Positions 26,043 through 34,522 of a stretch of DNA of 41,742 nucleotides are shown here, in pieces. Positions within the stretch are counted from its first letter, which is position 1; each line of letters starts with the position of its first letter. Origin of the DNA: an uncultured Eubacteriales bacterium (GTDB taxonomy: Bacteria > Bacillota > Clostridia > Lachnospirales > Lachnospiraceae); the NCBI GenBank assembly GCA_900316115.1, contig ONBN01000014.1, positions 1 to 41,742 of the forward strand, in the 5' to 3' direction. The notes beneath the pieces were generated by a model. It was given only the letters and a program-made list of their open reading frames with translations, was not told the DNA's origin and did not search any database. Made by a program: the position numbers and the translations under genes.

Positions 26043-26993
26043 CTAGTTAAAATATACCATTTCTTCTTTCAGTGGCTCACATGGCGTAACATTCTCTGCA
26101 TAAAGAACCACGCCATCTCCCTGGTATTCCATTCGTCTTTCAAAAGCCACTTTTGCAGTAACCTCCACCCATTCCTTTTCTTTCAGCTTAGGTGCAAATG
26201 CACTTTTGCATACAAAGCCAAGGAATGTAGTATCATCTGCACAACAGGTCATGGCGATCCTTCCAGGTACAAAGAATTTGCTGCCCATTCCTCTGGGCTT
26301 CATAACCCGTCCCTTAAACCGGACAGTTTTTCCAACATAAGTATCCGGGTGATCCATTGCATCCACAAACCAGATACCGTAATCCTCAGGCGGAATTTCA
26401 ATCACAGGAGCATTTACGTCAAAGGGCATCTGATCCCCGAAAATATCATCGATCTCCCCTTCTTCATCTTCAAAGATCACTTCTGCACTCTGGTTGGAAA
26501 CCTTAATGCTTCTCCGGTAATTGGCCAGCGGATCTTCTCTCTTGCACCGGTTAAATACTACCATGTCCGTATATTTCACCATGTCCATAAAAATGGACTT
26601 CATATTTGCCATATATACCTGGAACGTACTTCCGTCCACACAGGTAATCTGCTGTTCCACACCCCAGCCAAAGGGCAGCTTCATGTCATAAAACCTGCTG
26701 ACCAGCCACATGCCATTGTATTCAATGACCACTCTGTCAGGCTGATGGATGATCTCCATTGCCTCTAAGCGCTCTGTAGTCAGATCCTCTTCTTTTTCGA
26801 TCACTTCTACCACTGTATTATTTTTCGCAAGGGCTTTTGTATCGTATTCCTCTTCTCCCTCTTCCATAAGTATAAGAAGTGTTTTTCCATCGATCTGGAA
26901 ATAGTCCTGATCCAGGGTAAATCTGAGGAAAGTGGTTTTACCGCTTTCCAGAAATCCTGTGATCAAATATATGGGAACCCTGATCTCATCCAT
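26043..26993 (-). CDS. Divergent CobW/G3E-type GTPase with DUF1980-like C-terminus
   Basis: A 316-residue protein with a P-loop near the N-terminus (GFLESGKTT, residues 13-21) like G3E metallochaperone GTPases. It lacks the family's metal-binding CxCC motif, and the guanine-specificity site looks altered (FNRCK). The C-terminal third (YVGKTVRFKGRVMKP, FVPGRIAMTCCADD, GFVCKS) resembles the OB-like domain of YcgQ/TIGR03943 (DUF1980) proteins, which travel with YcgR permeases and CobW GTPases in Bacillus. It sits 15 bases after the canonical G3E gene and 16 before pth. A partner role in metal handling is inferred from this context. Confidence 0.75.
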   Translation of the reverse strand: MDEIRVPIYLITGFLESGKTTFLRFTLDQDYFQIDGKTLLILMEEGEEEYDTKALAKNNTVVEVIEKEEDLTTERLEAMEIIHQPDRVVIEYNGMWLVSRFYDMKLPFGWGVEQQITCVDGSTFQVYMANMKSIFMDMVKYTDMVVFNRCKREDPLANYRRSIKVSNQSAEVIFEDEEGEIDDIFGDQMPFDVNAPVIEIPPEDYGIWFVDAMDHPDTYVGKTVRFKGRVMKPRGMGSKFFVPGRIAMTCCADDTTFLGFVCKSAFAPKLKEKEWVEVTAKVAFERRMEYQGDGVVLYAENVTPCEPLKEEMVYFN

Positions 26994-27008
26994 GGTCTAT
27001 CCTCCGCT

Positions 27009-28055
27009 TTATGCATTCAATCCAAAAAGCTGTGCAAGTTTCTCTTCGTTCAGCTTAGATCCGATCACGCAGAGACGACCAGTATATTCAGGTGCACCTT
27101 CACGGATCTCTGTTTCTTCCGGAACCATGTCAAAATAAATCCATGTTCCATCTTCTGCAGGCAGCATTCCCTTTGCGCGAAGGATGATACCATATTCCTC
27201 AGATGCAGACAGTGCTCCCAGCATTTTTTCCAGTCCGTCTCTGGTATATTTTTTAACTGTCTCACGGCCCCAGCTTGTAAATACTTCATCTGCATGATGG
27301 TGATGATGATGGTCATGATCATGGTCATGGCCGCAGCCACATTCCTCATCATGGTCGTGGTGATGATGCTCGTGATCGTGATCGCAGCCACATTCTTCAT
27401 CATGGTCATGGTGATGATGATGCTCATGCTCCTCTTCCAGCAGTTCTTCTTCCAAAGATACCGGATGCTCCATAACCTCCAGCAGCTTCTTGCCTTCCAG
27501 CTTCTCGATAGGTGTGGTGATGATGGCAGCATTCTTATTAATCTCCCTTAAAAGCTCCATTGCCTTTGTAGCTTTTTCTTCATCCACAATATCTGTACGG
27601 CTCATAATGATCGCCCCGGCATACTCTACCTGGTTGTTGAAGAACTCACCAAAATTTCTCATATACATTTTGCATTTCTTTGCGTCAACAACGGTTGTAT
27701 AGCTATTCAGTGTTATGTCAACTTCTTTTTCCACACCCTGTACAGCCTTGATCACATCAGACAGCTTGCCAACACCGGATGGCTCGATCAGGATACGGTC
27801 CGGATGGTACTTCTCTACAACTTCCTTTAAGGATGCTCCAAAATCGCCGACCAGAGAGCAGCAGATACATCCGGAATTCATTTCACGGATCTGAATCCCT
27901 GCTTCTTTTAAGAAACCACCGTCAATGCCAATCTCGCCAAATTCATTCTCGATCAAAACAACCTGCTCGCCCTGAAATGCATCCTTCAACAGCTTTTTGA
28001 TAAGAGTTGTTTTTCCAGCTCCAAGAAATCCTGAAACAATATCAATCTTTACCAT
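27009..28055 (-). CDS. CobW-family G3E GTPase, putative zinc metallochaperone
   Basis: The start at 28055 follows AGAAAGGAAAA; an in-frame ATG at 28130 lies in the structured leader and is rejected. The 348-residue protein has Walker A GFLGAGKTT (9-17), the G3E metal-binding motif GCICC (Cys63, Cys65, Cys66), EPSGVG, and the specificity motif SRTD. Between the GTPase and CobW_C domains lies an insert (about 208-255) of His, Asp and two EECGC motifs, able to bind several metal ions. The family delivers Zn, Co or Ni to client enzymes; Zn is most likely here but is not proven. It leads a transcript with a second G3E protein, pth and mfd. Confidence 0.9.
   Translation of the reverse strand: MVKIDIVSGFLGAGKTTLIKKLLKDAFQGEQVVLIENEFGEIGIDGGFLKEAGIQIREMNSGCICCSLVGDFGASLKEVVEKYHPDRILIEPSGVGKLSDVIKAVQGVEKEVDITLNSYTTVVDAKKCKMYMRNFGEFFNNQVEYAGAIIMSRTDIVDEEKATKAMELLREINKNAAIITTPIEKLEGKKLLEVMEHPVSLEEELLEEEHEHHHHHDHDEECGCDHDHEHHHHDHDEECGCGHDHDHDHHHHHHADEVFTSWGRETVKKYTRDGLEKMLGALSASEEYGIILRAKGMLPAEDGTWIYFDMVPEETEIREGAPEYTGRLCVIGSKLNEEKLAQLFGLNA
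27290..27432. repeat. His/Asp/Cys-rich repeat within the G3E gene
   Basis: Low-complexity DNA built from CATGATCATGGT-like units, with two longer imperfect copies each ending in EECGC codons. It encodes the metal-binding insert. The plus-strand reading is an artefact rich in Met and Val. Confidence 0.8.
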
Positions 28056-28086
28056 TTTATTTTCCTTTCTGTTCTGGATTTGATCC

Positions 28087-28180
28087 ATGAACGCAACTTG
28101 ACCAGGAAACGCTTGCGCCCCCTGGTTCATGCATAAAACGACGGCTGACGCCCTTAGAGATTCTTCCCCAAACGTCAGCC
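28087..28180 (-). ncRNA. Structured 5' leader of the G3E operon
   Basis: Two inverted repeats lie in the 182-base gap before the G3E gene. Hairpin 1 is GGCTGACG / CGTCAGCC (28143-28180, 22-base loop). Element 2 (28087-28130) can fold either as ACCAGG/CCTGGT or as ATGAA plus CGCAA with TTGCG plus TTCAT, which partly exclude each other. It matches no riboswitch consensus I recognise. It could be the end of the upstream message, a regulatory leader, or a repeat element. Confidence 0.4.
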
Positions 28181-28237
28181 TGATATCCTTTTACCTAATA
28201 AAACACATCGTTACTGTTCACAGCGACTTGCTGAAAA

Positions 28238-28471
28238 TCAGCCGTTGATCATGAAGTTCATCAGCTTCTCGATGTCTTCTTTCTCGTATGCTACGATCTC
28301 AAGCTCCGGGATCTCGCCGTTGGAGAAGATGTTTGCAAGAGATACATACTGGGATAATTTGGACTTCAGGTTCAGTCTGTCACCCTCGCCTGTAACAAGC
28401 TCAACTCTACCTGCACAGCTGTCAACTACTTCAAAAAATTTATCAACGTCTTTAATATTGGATACTTTCAT
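28238..28471 (-). CDS. Small HPr-like protein lacking the phospho-His
   Basis: The start at 28471 (MKVSNIKDV) follows GAAAGGAGAAT; a longer in-frame start at 28531 overlaps the -10 element and is rejected. The 77-residue protein resembles the HPr fold in its second half (GRVELVTGEGDRLNLKSKLSQ, then an E/V-rich strand and a C-terminal helix EDIEKLMNFM). It has no His at the HPr active-site position, so it cannot act as a PTS phosphocarrier by the usual route. It has its own promoter. A regulatory or structural role is possible; the family assignment is by eye. Confidence 0.6.
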   Translation of the reverse strand: MKVSNIKDVDKFFEVVDSCAGRVELVTGEGDRLNLKSKLSQYVSLANIFSNGEIPELEIVAYEKEDIEKLMNFMING

Positions 28472-28529
28472 TGCTAATATTCTCCTTTCAAACTCTACGC
28501 TTTCCTGATTAATTATCAATTTCGCGCTC

Positions 28530-28558
28530 ATTATACCCTAACTTTTTCCAAAAAGCAA
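28530..28558 (-). promoter_or_regulatory. Promoter of the HPr-like gene
   Basis: The minus strand reads TTGCTT (28553-28558), 17 bases, TATAAT (28530-28535), about 59 bases before the start at 28471. Confidence 0.8.
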
Positions 28559-28618
28559 GAGCAGGTTCACTTAATACAGAAAAAAGATCAGTAAAAGATT
28601 TACAAAATCCCCATCCGC

Positions 28619-30502
28619 TTAATACTGGAAAACAGCGATCCCGTATGCAGGCAGCGGATACGCAAACGAATATGGCCTGTTGTCGCACTCCTGCTTCACT
28701 GCACGGAATACCTTCTTCCCGGTTCTTCCATTCTCATCCATAAGCTGTGTATACTGCTTAAGTCTTGGCACGCCAACCCGGTAGTCCGGTCTTGCAACCG
28801 GTGTAAAATTACATACAAAAAGAAGATTGTTTCTCTTGGTAGGCGACTTGCGCACAAAGCTGAAAATACTTCTGTAAGCATCGTCTGCATTAATCCATTC
28901 AAATCCCTGAGGATCACTATCCGTGGCATGAGCGGCAGGATACTTCCTGTAAATATACAGCAGATCCTTAACAAAGCTCTGCAGATCCCGGTGCTCCTTT
29001 TCCTGAAGGAGGAACCAGTCAAGCTCCCGCTCCTCACTCCACTCCCGCAGCTGTCCGAAATCCTGTCCCATAAACAACAGCTTCTTACCAGGATGTCCCA
29101 TCATAAATGTATATCCGACTTTCAGGTTTTTGAATTTGTCCTCCAATTCACCTGGCATCTTACTGAGCATGGAGCATTTCAGATGAACCACCTCATCATG
29201 AGAAAGCACCAGCACATATTTCTCACTGTAAGCATATGTAATGGCAAAGGTCATCTTGTTGTGATTGTCCTTGCGGAAATAAGGATCCAGCTTCATATAT
29301 TCCAGGAAATCATTCATCCATCCCATGTTCCATTTTAGGGAAAATCCAAGACCGCCATCCTCTGCTTTGCCAGTTACCTTAGGCCATGCCGTAGACTCTT
29401 CGGCGATCATCACAGTCCCATGATTTCTTCCAAGGACAACCGTATTCAGGTGCTTAAAAAATTCAATCGCCTCCAGATTCTCATTGCCGCCGTACTTATT
29501 GGCTACCCACTGACCGTCACTCTTGCCATAATCCAGATAAAGCATGGACGCTACTGCATCTACACGCAGGCCGTCCACATGGCATTCTTCGATCCAGAAA
29601 AGTGCATTGGCGATCAGGAAGTTCTTTACCTCCGGACGTCCGTAATTGTAGATCTTAGTGCCCCAGTCCGGATGCTCCCCCTGTCTCGGGTCTTCATGCT
29701 CATAAACTGCTGTACCGTCAAAATTAGCCAGTCCATGGGCATCCTTGGGGAAATGAGCCGGAACCCAGTCCAGGATCACACCGATCTTATGTCTGTGAAG
29801 ATAATCGATCATATACTTAAAGTCCTGTGGCGTGCCATATCTGGAAGTAGGTGCATAATAACCAGTAACCTGATACCCCCATGAGCCGTCAAACGGGTGC
29901 TCTGCGATCCCCATCAGTTCTACATGGGTATATCCCATTTCTTTTACATACTTGGCCAGCATCTCACCAAATTCCCGGTAATTGAAAAAGCCTTCTCTGT
30001 TGTCCTCAGTGCTTGGATGCTTCATCCAGGAGCCGGGATGCACCTCATAAATTGCCATTGCATCCTTTTTTTCGTTGAACCGGGGGCGGTTCTTCATCCA
30101 TACACCATCATTCCATTTATATGAGGAAATATCTGTAATGCGGGAGGCAGTTCCCGGACGCATCTCGGCTGCATTTGCATATGGATCTGCCTTATAAAGC
30201 TCTTCGCCATGCATCCCCACAATATAAAACTTATACAGCTGCCCCTCTCTGGCTCCAGGCACAAAAACCTGGAAAACGCCAATAGGTCCGGCCTTTTCCA
30301 TGGGATTTGCCTGGGTATCCCAGTCATTAAACTCGCCGATCACGGATACATATTGTGCATTCGGCGCCCATACAGCAAAATACACGCCTTTCTGTCTGCC
30401 ATAAGAAACCGGATGGGCTCCCAGCTTCTTGTAAATATCATAATGCGTTGCCTGTCCAAACAGATACTGATCCAGCTCTGTGAACTGCATTTTCTCTCCC
30501 AT
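28619..30502 (-). CDS. glgB: 1,4-alpha-glucan branching enzyme
   Basis: A 627-residue GH13 branching enzyme that introduces alpha-1,6 branches in glycogen. The start follows GGAGG with 8-base spacing. An N-terminal CBM48 (FAVWAPNAQYVSVIGEFNDW) precedes the catalytic barrel. Catalytic residues are visible: Asp315 in GLRVDAVAS, Glu368 in MIAEEST, and Asp436 in LSHDEVVH. It lies 34 bases after an alpha-amylase-family gene in the same transcript. No glgA, glgC or glgP is in the window, so synthesis genes lie elsewhere. Confidence 0.95.
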   Translation of the reverse strand: MGEKMQFTELDQYLFGQATHYDIYKKLGAHPVSYGRQKGVYFAVWAPNAQYVSVIGEFNDWDTQANPMEKAGPIGVFQVFVPGAREGQLYKFYIVGMHGEELYKADPYANAAEMRPGTASRITDISSYKWNDGVWMKNRPRFNEKKDAMAIYEVHPGSWMKHPSTEDNREGFFNYREFGEMLAKYVKEMGYTHVELMGIAEHPFDGSWGYQVTGYYAPTSRYGTPQDFKYMIDYLHRHKIGVILDWVPAHFPKDAHGLANFDGTAVYEHEDPRQGEHPDWGTKIYNYGRPEVKNFLIANALFWIEECHVDGLRVDAVASMLYLDYGKSDGQWVANKYGGNENLEAIEFFKHLNTVVLGRNHGTVMIAEESTAWPKVTGKAEDGGLGFSLKWNMGWMNDFLEYMKLDPYFRKDNHNKMTFAITYAYSEKYVLVLSHDEVVHLKCSMLSKMPGELEDKFKNLKVGYTFMMGHPGKKLLFMGQDFGQLREWSEERELDWFLLQEKEHRDLQSFVKDLLYIYRKYPAAHATDSDPQGFEWINADDAYRSIFSFVRKSPTKRNNLLFVCNFTPVARPDYRVGVPRLKQYTQLMDENGRTGKKVFRAVKQECDNRPYSFAYPLPAYGIAVFQY

Positions 30503-30536
30503 ACAGATTACCTCCTAGAAAACATTTATTGACCTG

Positions 30537-31889
30537 TCAGCGCATAGCTGCCAAAAAGCTCTCATTAGGTGCAAGCTTCACCTGAAGGGCACCGTTTTCT
30601 TCTTTTATTATCGATCCGTCCAGAAGACTGGTATATGTCTTACCCTGCATCGGAACACGGATGCTTAAGTATGCGTCTTTATCGTCATTATTCACAGCAA
30701 CGATCACTCCTTCATCTCCCAGAATCCTTGCAAATGCATACTGTCTGTTTGTAAGAAGCAGCTCCTGATACCGTCCTTCAGACAATGCAGGCTGTTCCTT
30801 GTGGATACGTCCCAGTGTTTTTACCCACTGAAGAAGCTTTGGATCCGGCACATGCTCAAGGGCCTCCTTCAGATCTACTGCTGGACGAAGAGGATCATCG
30901 TTTGCCCCCTCTTTTCTTCCCTGAATGCCCCATTCCGAGCCATAATACAAGGATGGAATACCTGGAAGTGTATACAACAGGGTATGTACCGGATAAATAT
31001 GTCCTGGTACATTCAGCTTGGAAGCAATCCTGTCCACATCATGGTTGTCTACAAAGGAATACAGCTTCAGTCCTTTGTAAATGCCTCCGTTAGCATCAAA
31101 TTCCCTGCGGATGGTATGTGCGATCTCAAAATAATTGTGATCATTATGACCGGAATAAAGGCCCTTATGAAGTTCATAATTGGTTACGCTGTCCAGCTTA
31201 TCTGCACTTACATAGCGGCTGTAATCCCCATGGATCACTTCACCCATCAGCCAGAAATCCGCTTTTTTCTCATTGGTATAACGGCGCATCTCCTCCATAA
31301 AGGAAAATTCCAGACAGTCTGCACAGTCCAGACGGATACCATCAATATCAAATTCATCGATCCAGAAGCCGATCACACTAAGGATATACTCCCTTACCTT
31401 TGGCTCCCAGTAATTCAGATTGACCAGTTCAAAACAATTCCGCCATGCTTCATAGCCAAATCCGTCATTATACGGGGAATTCCATCCGAAATTGATCCCC
31501 TTAAACCAGGAACAGTATGGGGAATTTTCCCTGTTCTGCTGAATATCCTTAAATGCAAAAAATTCTCTGCCTGTGTGGTTGAATACGCCATCCACAACAA
31601 TCTTGATCCCCAGCTCATGCGCTTTTGCAACAAAAGCTTTAAAATCCTCATTGTCTCCCAGTCTGCGGTCAACCAGCTTATAGTCTCTGGTATCATAGCC
31701 ATGGGAAGTAGACTCAAATAATGGTCCTATATAAATCGCAGTGCAGCCTAATGACTGAACATACGGAAGCCACTCCATAAGCTCCGGAAAACGGTGTGTC
31801 ACTTCCTCCTGTGTGTTCTGCCTGGGTGCACCTGTCATACCGATTGGATACATGTGATAAAATACTGCTTCTTCATACCATTTGCTCAA
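30537..31889 (-). CDS. GH13 alpha-amylase-family hydrolase, TTG start
   Basis: The TTG at 31889 is chosen because AGGAGG (31899-31904) precedes it with 9-base spacing and the GH13 domain begins immediately (SKWYEEAVFYHMYPIG); the upstream in-frame ATGs at 31976 and 31922 lack sites. This gives 450 residues. GH13 motifs are KIVVDGVFNHTG, FDIDGIRLDCAD (nucleophile Asp), FWLMGEVIHGDY (acid/base Glu) and YSFVDNHDVDRI (third Asp). There is no signal peptide, so it acts inside the cell on glycogen or imported maltodextrins. It is first in an operon with glgB, from the strong promoter at 32045-32073. Confidence 0.9.
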   Translation of the reverse strand: MSKWYEEAVFYHMYPIGMTGAPRQNTQEEVTHRFPELMEWLPYVQSLGCTAIYIGPLFESTSHGYDTRDYKLVDRRLGDNEDFKAFVAKAHELGIKIVVDGVFNHTGREFFAFKDIQQNRENSPYCSWFKGINFGWNSPYNDGFGYEAWRNCFELVNLNYWEPKVREYILSVIGFWIDEFDIDGIRLDCADCLEFSFMEEMRRYTNEKKADFWLMGEVIHGDYSRYVSADKLDSVTNYELHKGLYSGHNDHNYFEIAHTIRREFDANGGIYKGLKLYSFVDNHDVDRIASKLNVPGHIYPVHTLLYTLPGIPSLYYGSEWGIQGRKEGANDDPLRPAVDLKEALEHVPDPKLLQWVKTLGRIHKEQPALSEGRYQELLLTNRQYAFARILGDEGVIVAVNNDDKDAYLSIRVPMQGKTYTSLLDGSIIKEENGALQVKLAPNESFLAAMR

Positions 31890-32044
31890 TGTTTTATGCC
31901 TCCTACTCTTAAGTCCGCTCATCCGGCATTTTCCTGCTCTGTAATATCTGCCGGATCGTAATTTGGGCGATCCCATACCTTTTCCGTCTGTATCTATGCA
32001 CTTTGTTCAAAAAAGTCATATTATAGAACCGCCTCATAGTCAAT

Positions 32045-32099
32045 ATTATACCAATGGGAGGGCAATGCGTCAATGTTAAATGACAACATACCCTCCCAT
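32045..32099 (-). promoter_or_regulatory. Promoter of amylase-glgB with spanning inverted repeat
   Basis: The minus strand reads TTGACG (32068-32073), 17 bases, TATAAT (32045-32050), near consensus. A 9-base inverted repeat, ATGGGAGGG (32054-32062) and CCCTCCCAT (32091-32099), places one arm inside the promoter spacer and the other about 20 bases upstream of the -35. This geometry suits a repressor or activator site. Confidence 0.75.
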
Positions 32100-32144
32100 A
32101 TTCTTGTATTTTATGCATAAATCTGTTATTTCTGACTATTCCAG

Positions 32145-33332
32145 TTATTCGCCGCTTTCATCCGTATTGCCATCAATACTTTCGCCAGTATTTCCATCAG
32201 TACTTTCGCCAGAAGTATCTCCTCCTTCAGAAGAAGCCCCGGCAATGATCCCCTTATCAAAAGAACTTTGCCAGAAATCAGAATAGGATGCCATCTGCAG
32301 AGTCACTCCTTTGGCCTGAGCCATCTCGCTTACTGTGACCAGCTTATAGCCCTGTGCCACCAGCTCCGGAATGATCCTCTTTGCAGCCTCTACTGTAGGC
32401 TGATGAATATCATGCATCAAAATGATACTTCCATCAGACAGATCCCCCTCCATAACGGACTTATAATCCAGGTCTGCATCCATATAATCCCAGTCCCTGG
32501 AATCCACACTCCAGGTAAAAAACGGCTTTCCAACAGTATCAATGATATCCTGATTCCATTCTCCATAAGGCGCCCTGGCTACCGTTGCCGCCTGGCCACA
32601 GGCTTTGATCAGAAGGTCATCTGTATCGGTAAACTGTTTCTTTACAGAATCCAGATCCAGATTTTTAAGATTAGGATGATCATAAGAATGGCTTCCGATC
32701 TCACATCCGGCTTTCAGGATATGCTGTACCTGTTCCGGATAATTGACCACATTTTGTCCAAGCATAAAAAACGTGGCATGTGCATTATTCTCTTCCAGAC
32801 AGTTCAACAGATCATCTGTATACTGTCCCGGCCCATCATCAAAAGTAAGGCAAAGTAATTTACGCTTCTGAGTGGGGTCATAAGATCCATCTTCATTAAA
32901 ATAGTAATCCTTTATTCCTTTTGATACCCAGCCGGTCTGAACATAACCATTATCATTAAAACAGTATTTGGTTCCGGAAATATCCTGAAACCCTCCTGCA
33001 TAATATGTACCATCAGCATTCTGATACCACTTGCCATTTTCATCTTCATGCCATCCGGGAGCCACATATGCTACCTTGGCCGCATCCTGCTGGCCCTTTA
33101 AAGGCTGTCGGATAGCTGCATCCGGATCTGTTGATATGTTGGCCTGTACCTCTACCGACTTGCTTTCATCCTTTCCACTGATACGGTTGGCAATGGGAAT
33201 AATGATCCCTCTTACCACAAATACCACTGCCAGAACCATAGCCACCAAATATGTGGCAAGCCTGATGATCTTCCTTCGTCTCATCTGGCGCTTTTTCCTG
33301 CGCATCCTCTCACGTGCTGTTCTTCTGTTCAT
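32145..33332 (-). CDS. Membrane-anchored polysaccharide deacetylase with wall-binding repeats
   Basis: A 395-residue protein: Arg/Lys-rich cytoplasmic start, one membrane segment (about 24-46), cell-wall/choline-binding-type repeats (GWHEDENGKWYQNADGTYY, then GYVQTGWVSKG), a NodB deacetylase domain and a Ser/Asp/Gly-rich tail. NodB motifs are intact: LTFDDGPG (motif 1), SHSYDHPNL (motif 2, metal His), and RAPYGEWN (motif 3). It would N-deacetylate peptidoglycan GlcNAc or a related wall glycan, which raises lysozyme resistance. It is 84 bases after nagA, which handles GlcNAc-6-phosphate. The ribosome site is weak. Confidence 0.88.
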   Translation of the reverse strand: MNRRTARERMRRKKRQMRRRKIIRLATYLVAMVLAVVFVVRGIIIPIANRISGKDESKSVEVQANISTDPDAAIRQPLKGQQDAAKVAYVAPGWHEDENGKWYQNADGTYYAGGFQDISGTKYCFNDNGYVQTGWVSKGIKDYYFNEDGSYDPTQKRKLLCLTFDDGPGQYTDDLLNCLEENNAHATFFMLGQNVVNYPEQVQHILKAGCEIGSHSYDHPNLKNLDLDSVKKQFTDTDDLLIKACGQAATVARAPYGEWNQDIIDTVGKPFFTWSVDSRDWDYMDADLDYKSVMEGDLSDGSIILMHDIHQPTVEAAKRIIPELVAQGYKLVTVSEMAQAKGVTLQMASYSDFWQSSFDKGIIAGASSEGGDTSGESTDGNTGESIDGNTDESGE

Positions 33333-33416
33333 TTCACCAATAACCCCACTCTTAACTATGATTAACCGATTGTATAATTATTCGCATATGGCAGGATTAA
33401 CATCCCACTTCTATAC

Positions 33417-34520
33417 TCATATTACCTGAATAAGATCCAATTCCGGTGTTACCAGAAGAAGATCTGCTTCCTTTCCAATTGTTACTGATCCGGTTCTGTG
33501 ATAGATCCCTATACTCTTTGCCGGATTCCTGGTTGCTGCAAAAACAGCGTCCTTCAGCGGAATCCCAAAAGATACTGCCTTCTTCATACAGTCAAAAAGA
33601 TTAGTCGCAGAGCCGGCAATCGTGCCGTCCTGCAAAAGCGCCTTTTTATTCTGTACCTGTACCAGCTGGCCGCCCAGATGATAAGTACCATCTTCCATTC
33701 CGGCTGCCATCATGGAATCGCTGATCAGGATCATCCTCTCAGGTCCAAACATATGAAATGCTGCTCTCACTACCGAGGGATGTACATGTATCCCGTCACA
33801 GATAAGCTCTGCCATACATTCAGGATCATCAAAGGCCGCGCCGATCAGCCCGGGTGCCCTGTGCCCCAAAGGCTCCATAGCATTAAAAAGATGTGTCACA
33901 TGATGTGCACCCTTTTCCATAGCTGTCCTGGCTGTATCATAATCCGCAGATGTATGTCCAAGGGAGATGCACACCTGCTCATGAAACTTCTGGATAAATT
34001 CCATTGCCCCTTCTGTATTGGGCGCAAGGGTCATAATACGGATCAAGCCTCCGGAATATCCATTCAATCTGCGAAACAGTTCAGGATCCGGCTTCCGGAT
34101 ATAGCATTCTTTGTGTGCTCCTTTCTTGACAGGATCAAGAAAAGGACCCTCCATATTGATTCCCTGAACCGTTGCGCCTTCCTCATATTCCCCCAGACTG
34201 CGGATATTAATGAAAATATCCTTCAGGGTATCCTCTGGCAAGGTCATGGAAGTGGGACAGCAGGATGTGATCCCATGCTGTCTTTCATACCTGAGTATAG
34301 CCTTCAGCCCTTCCATATCTCCATCAGAATAATCATGTCCGGCCGCTCCATGGCTATGGATATCTATAAGCCCCGGTAAAACAAGCAAACCATCTGCATC
34401 TGTCACAGTCCGGTCTGTCAGCTGCTGTGCACTGGATACGATCCTATGATCTTCTATATACAGATCCTGTCTGCGGAAGCTTCCATCCTCCTGGAATACC
34501 ATTCCGCCCTGAATTATCAT
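33417..34520 (-). CDS. nagA: N-acetylglucosamine-6-phosphate deacetylase
   Basis: A 367-residue amidohydrolase that converts GlcNAc-6-P to glucosamine-6-P and acetate. The metal-binding HSH is at 55-57 in LIDIHSHGA, with MEGPF, LGHTSADY, THLFNAM and catalytic Asp in LISDSMMAAG. Length is normal. It starts two bases after the stop of the lipoprotein gene, so the two are co-translated. No nagB or GlcNAc transporter is nearby. Together with two NodB-type genes this suggests cell-wall amino-sugar turnover. Confidence 0.95.
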   Translation of the reverse strand: MIIQGGMVFQEDGSFRRQDLYIEDHRIVSSAQQLTDRTVTDADGLLVLPGLIDIHSHGAAGHDYSDGDMEGLKAILRYERQHGITSCCPTSMTLPEDTLKDIFINIRSLGEYEEGATVQGINMEGPFLDPVKKGAHKECYIRKPDPELFRRLNGYSGGLIRIMTLAPNTEGAMEFIQKFHEQVCISLGHTSADYDTARTAMEKGAHHVTHLFNAMEPLGHRAPGLIGAAFDDPECMAELICDGIHVHPSVVRAAFHMFGPERMILISDSMMAAGMEDGTYHLGGQLVQVQNKKALLQDGTIAGSATNLFDCMKKAVSFGIPLKDAVFAATRNPAKSIGIYHRTGSVTIGKEADLLLVTPELDLIQVI

Positions 34521-34522
34521 TA

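Noticed and set aside
27294-27551. Met/Val-rich plus-strand frame, briefly considered a membrane peptide
   Set aside because: It is the reverse reading of the His/Asp codons of the G3E metal-binding insert.
28056-28237. Possible tRNA or known metal riboswitch (NiCo, yybP-ykoY) before the G3E gene
   Set aside because: No cloverleaf or CCA end, and the conserved cores of those riboswitches are not present.
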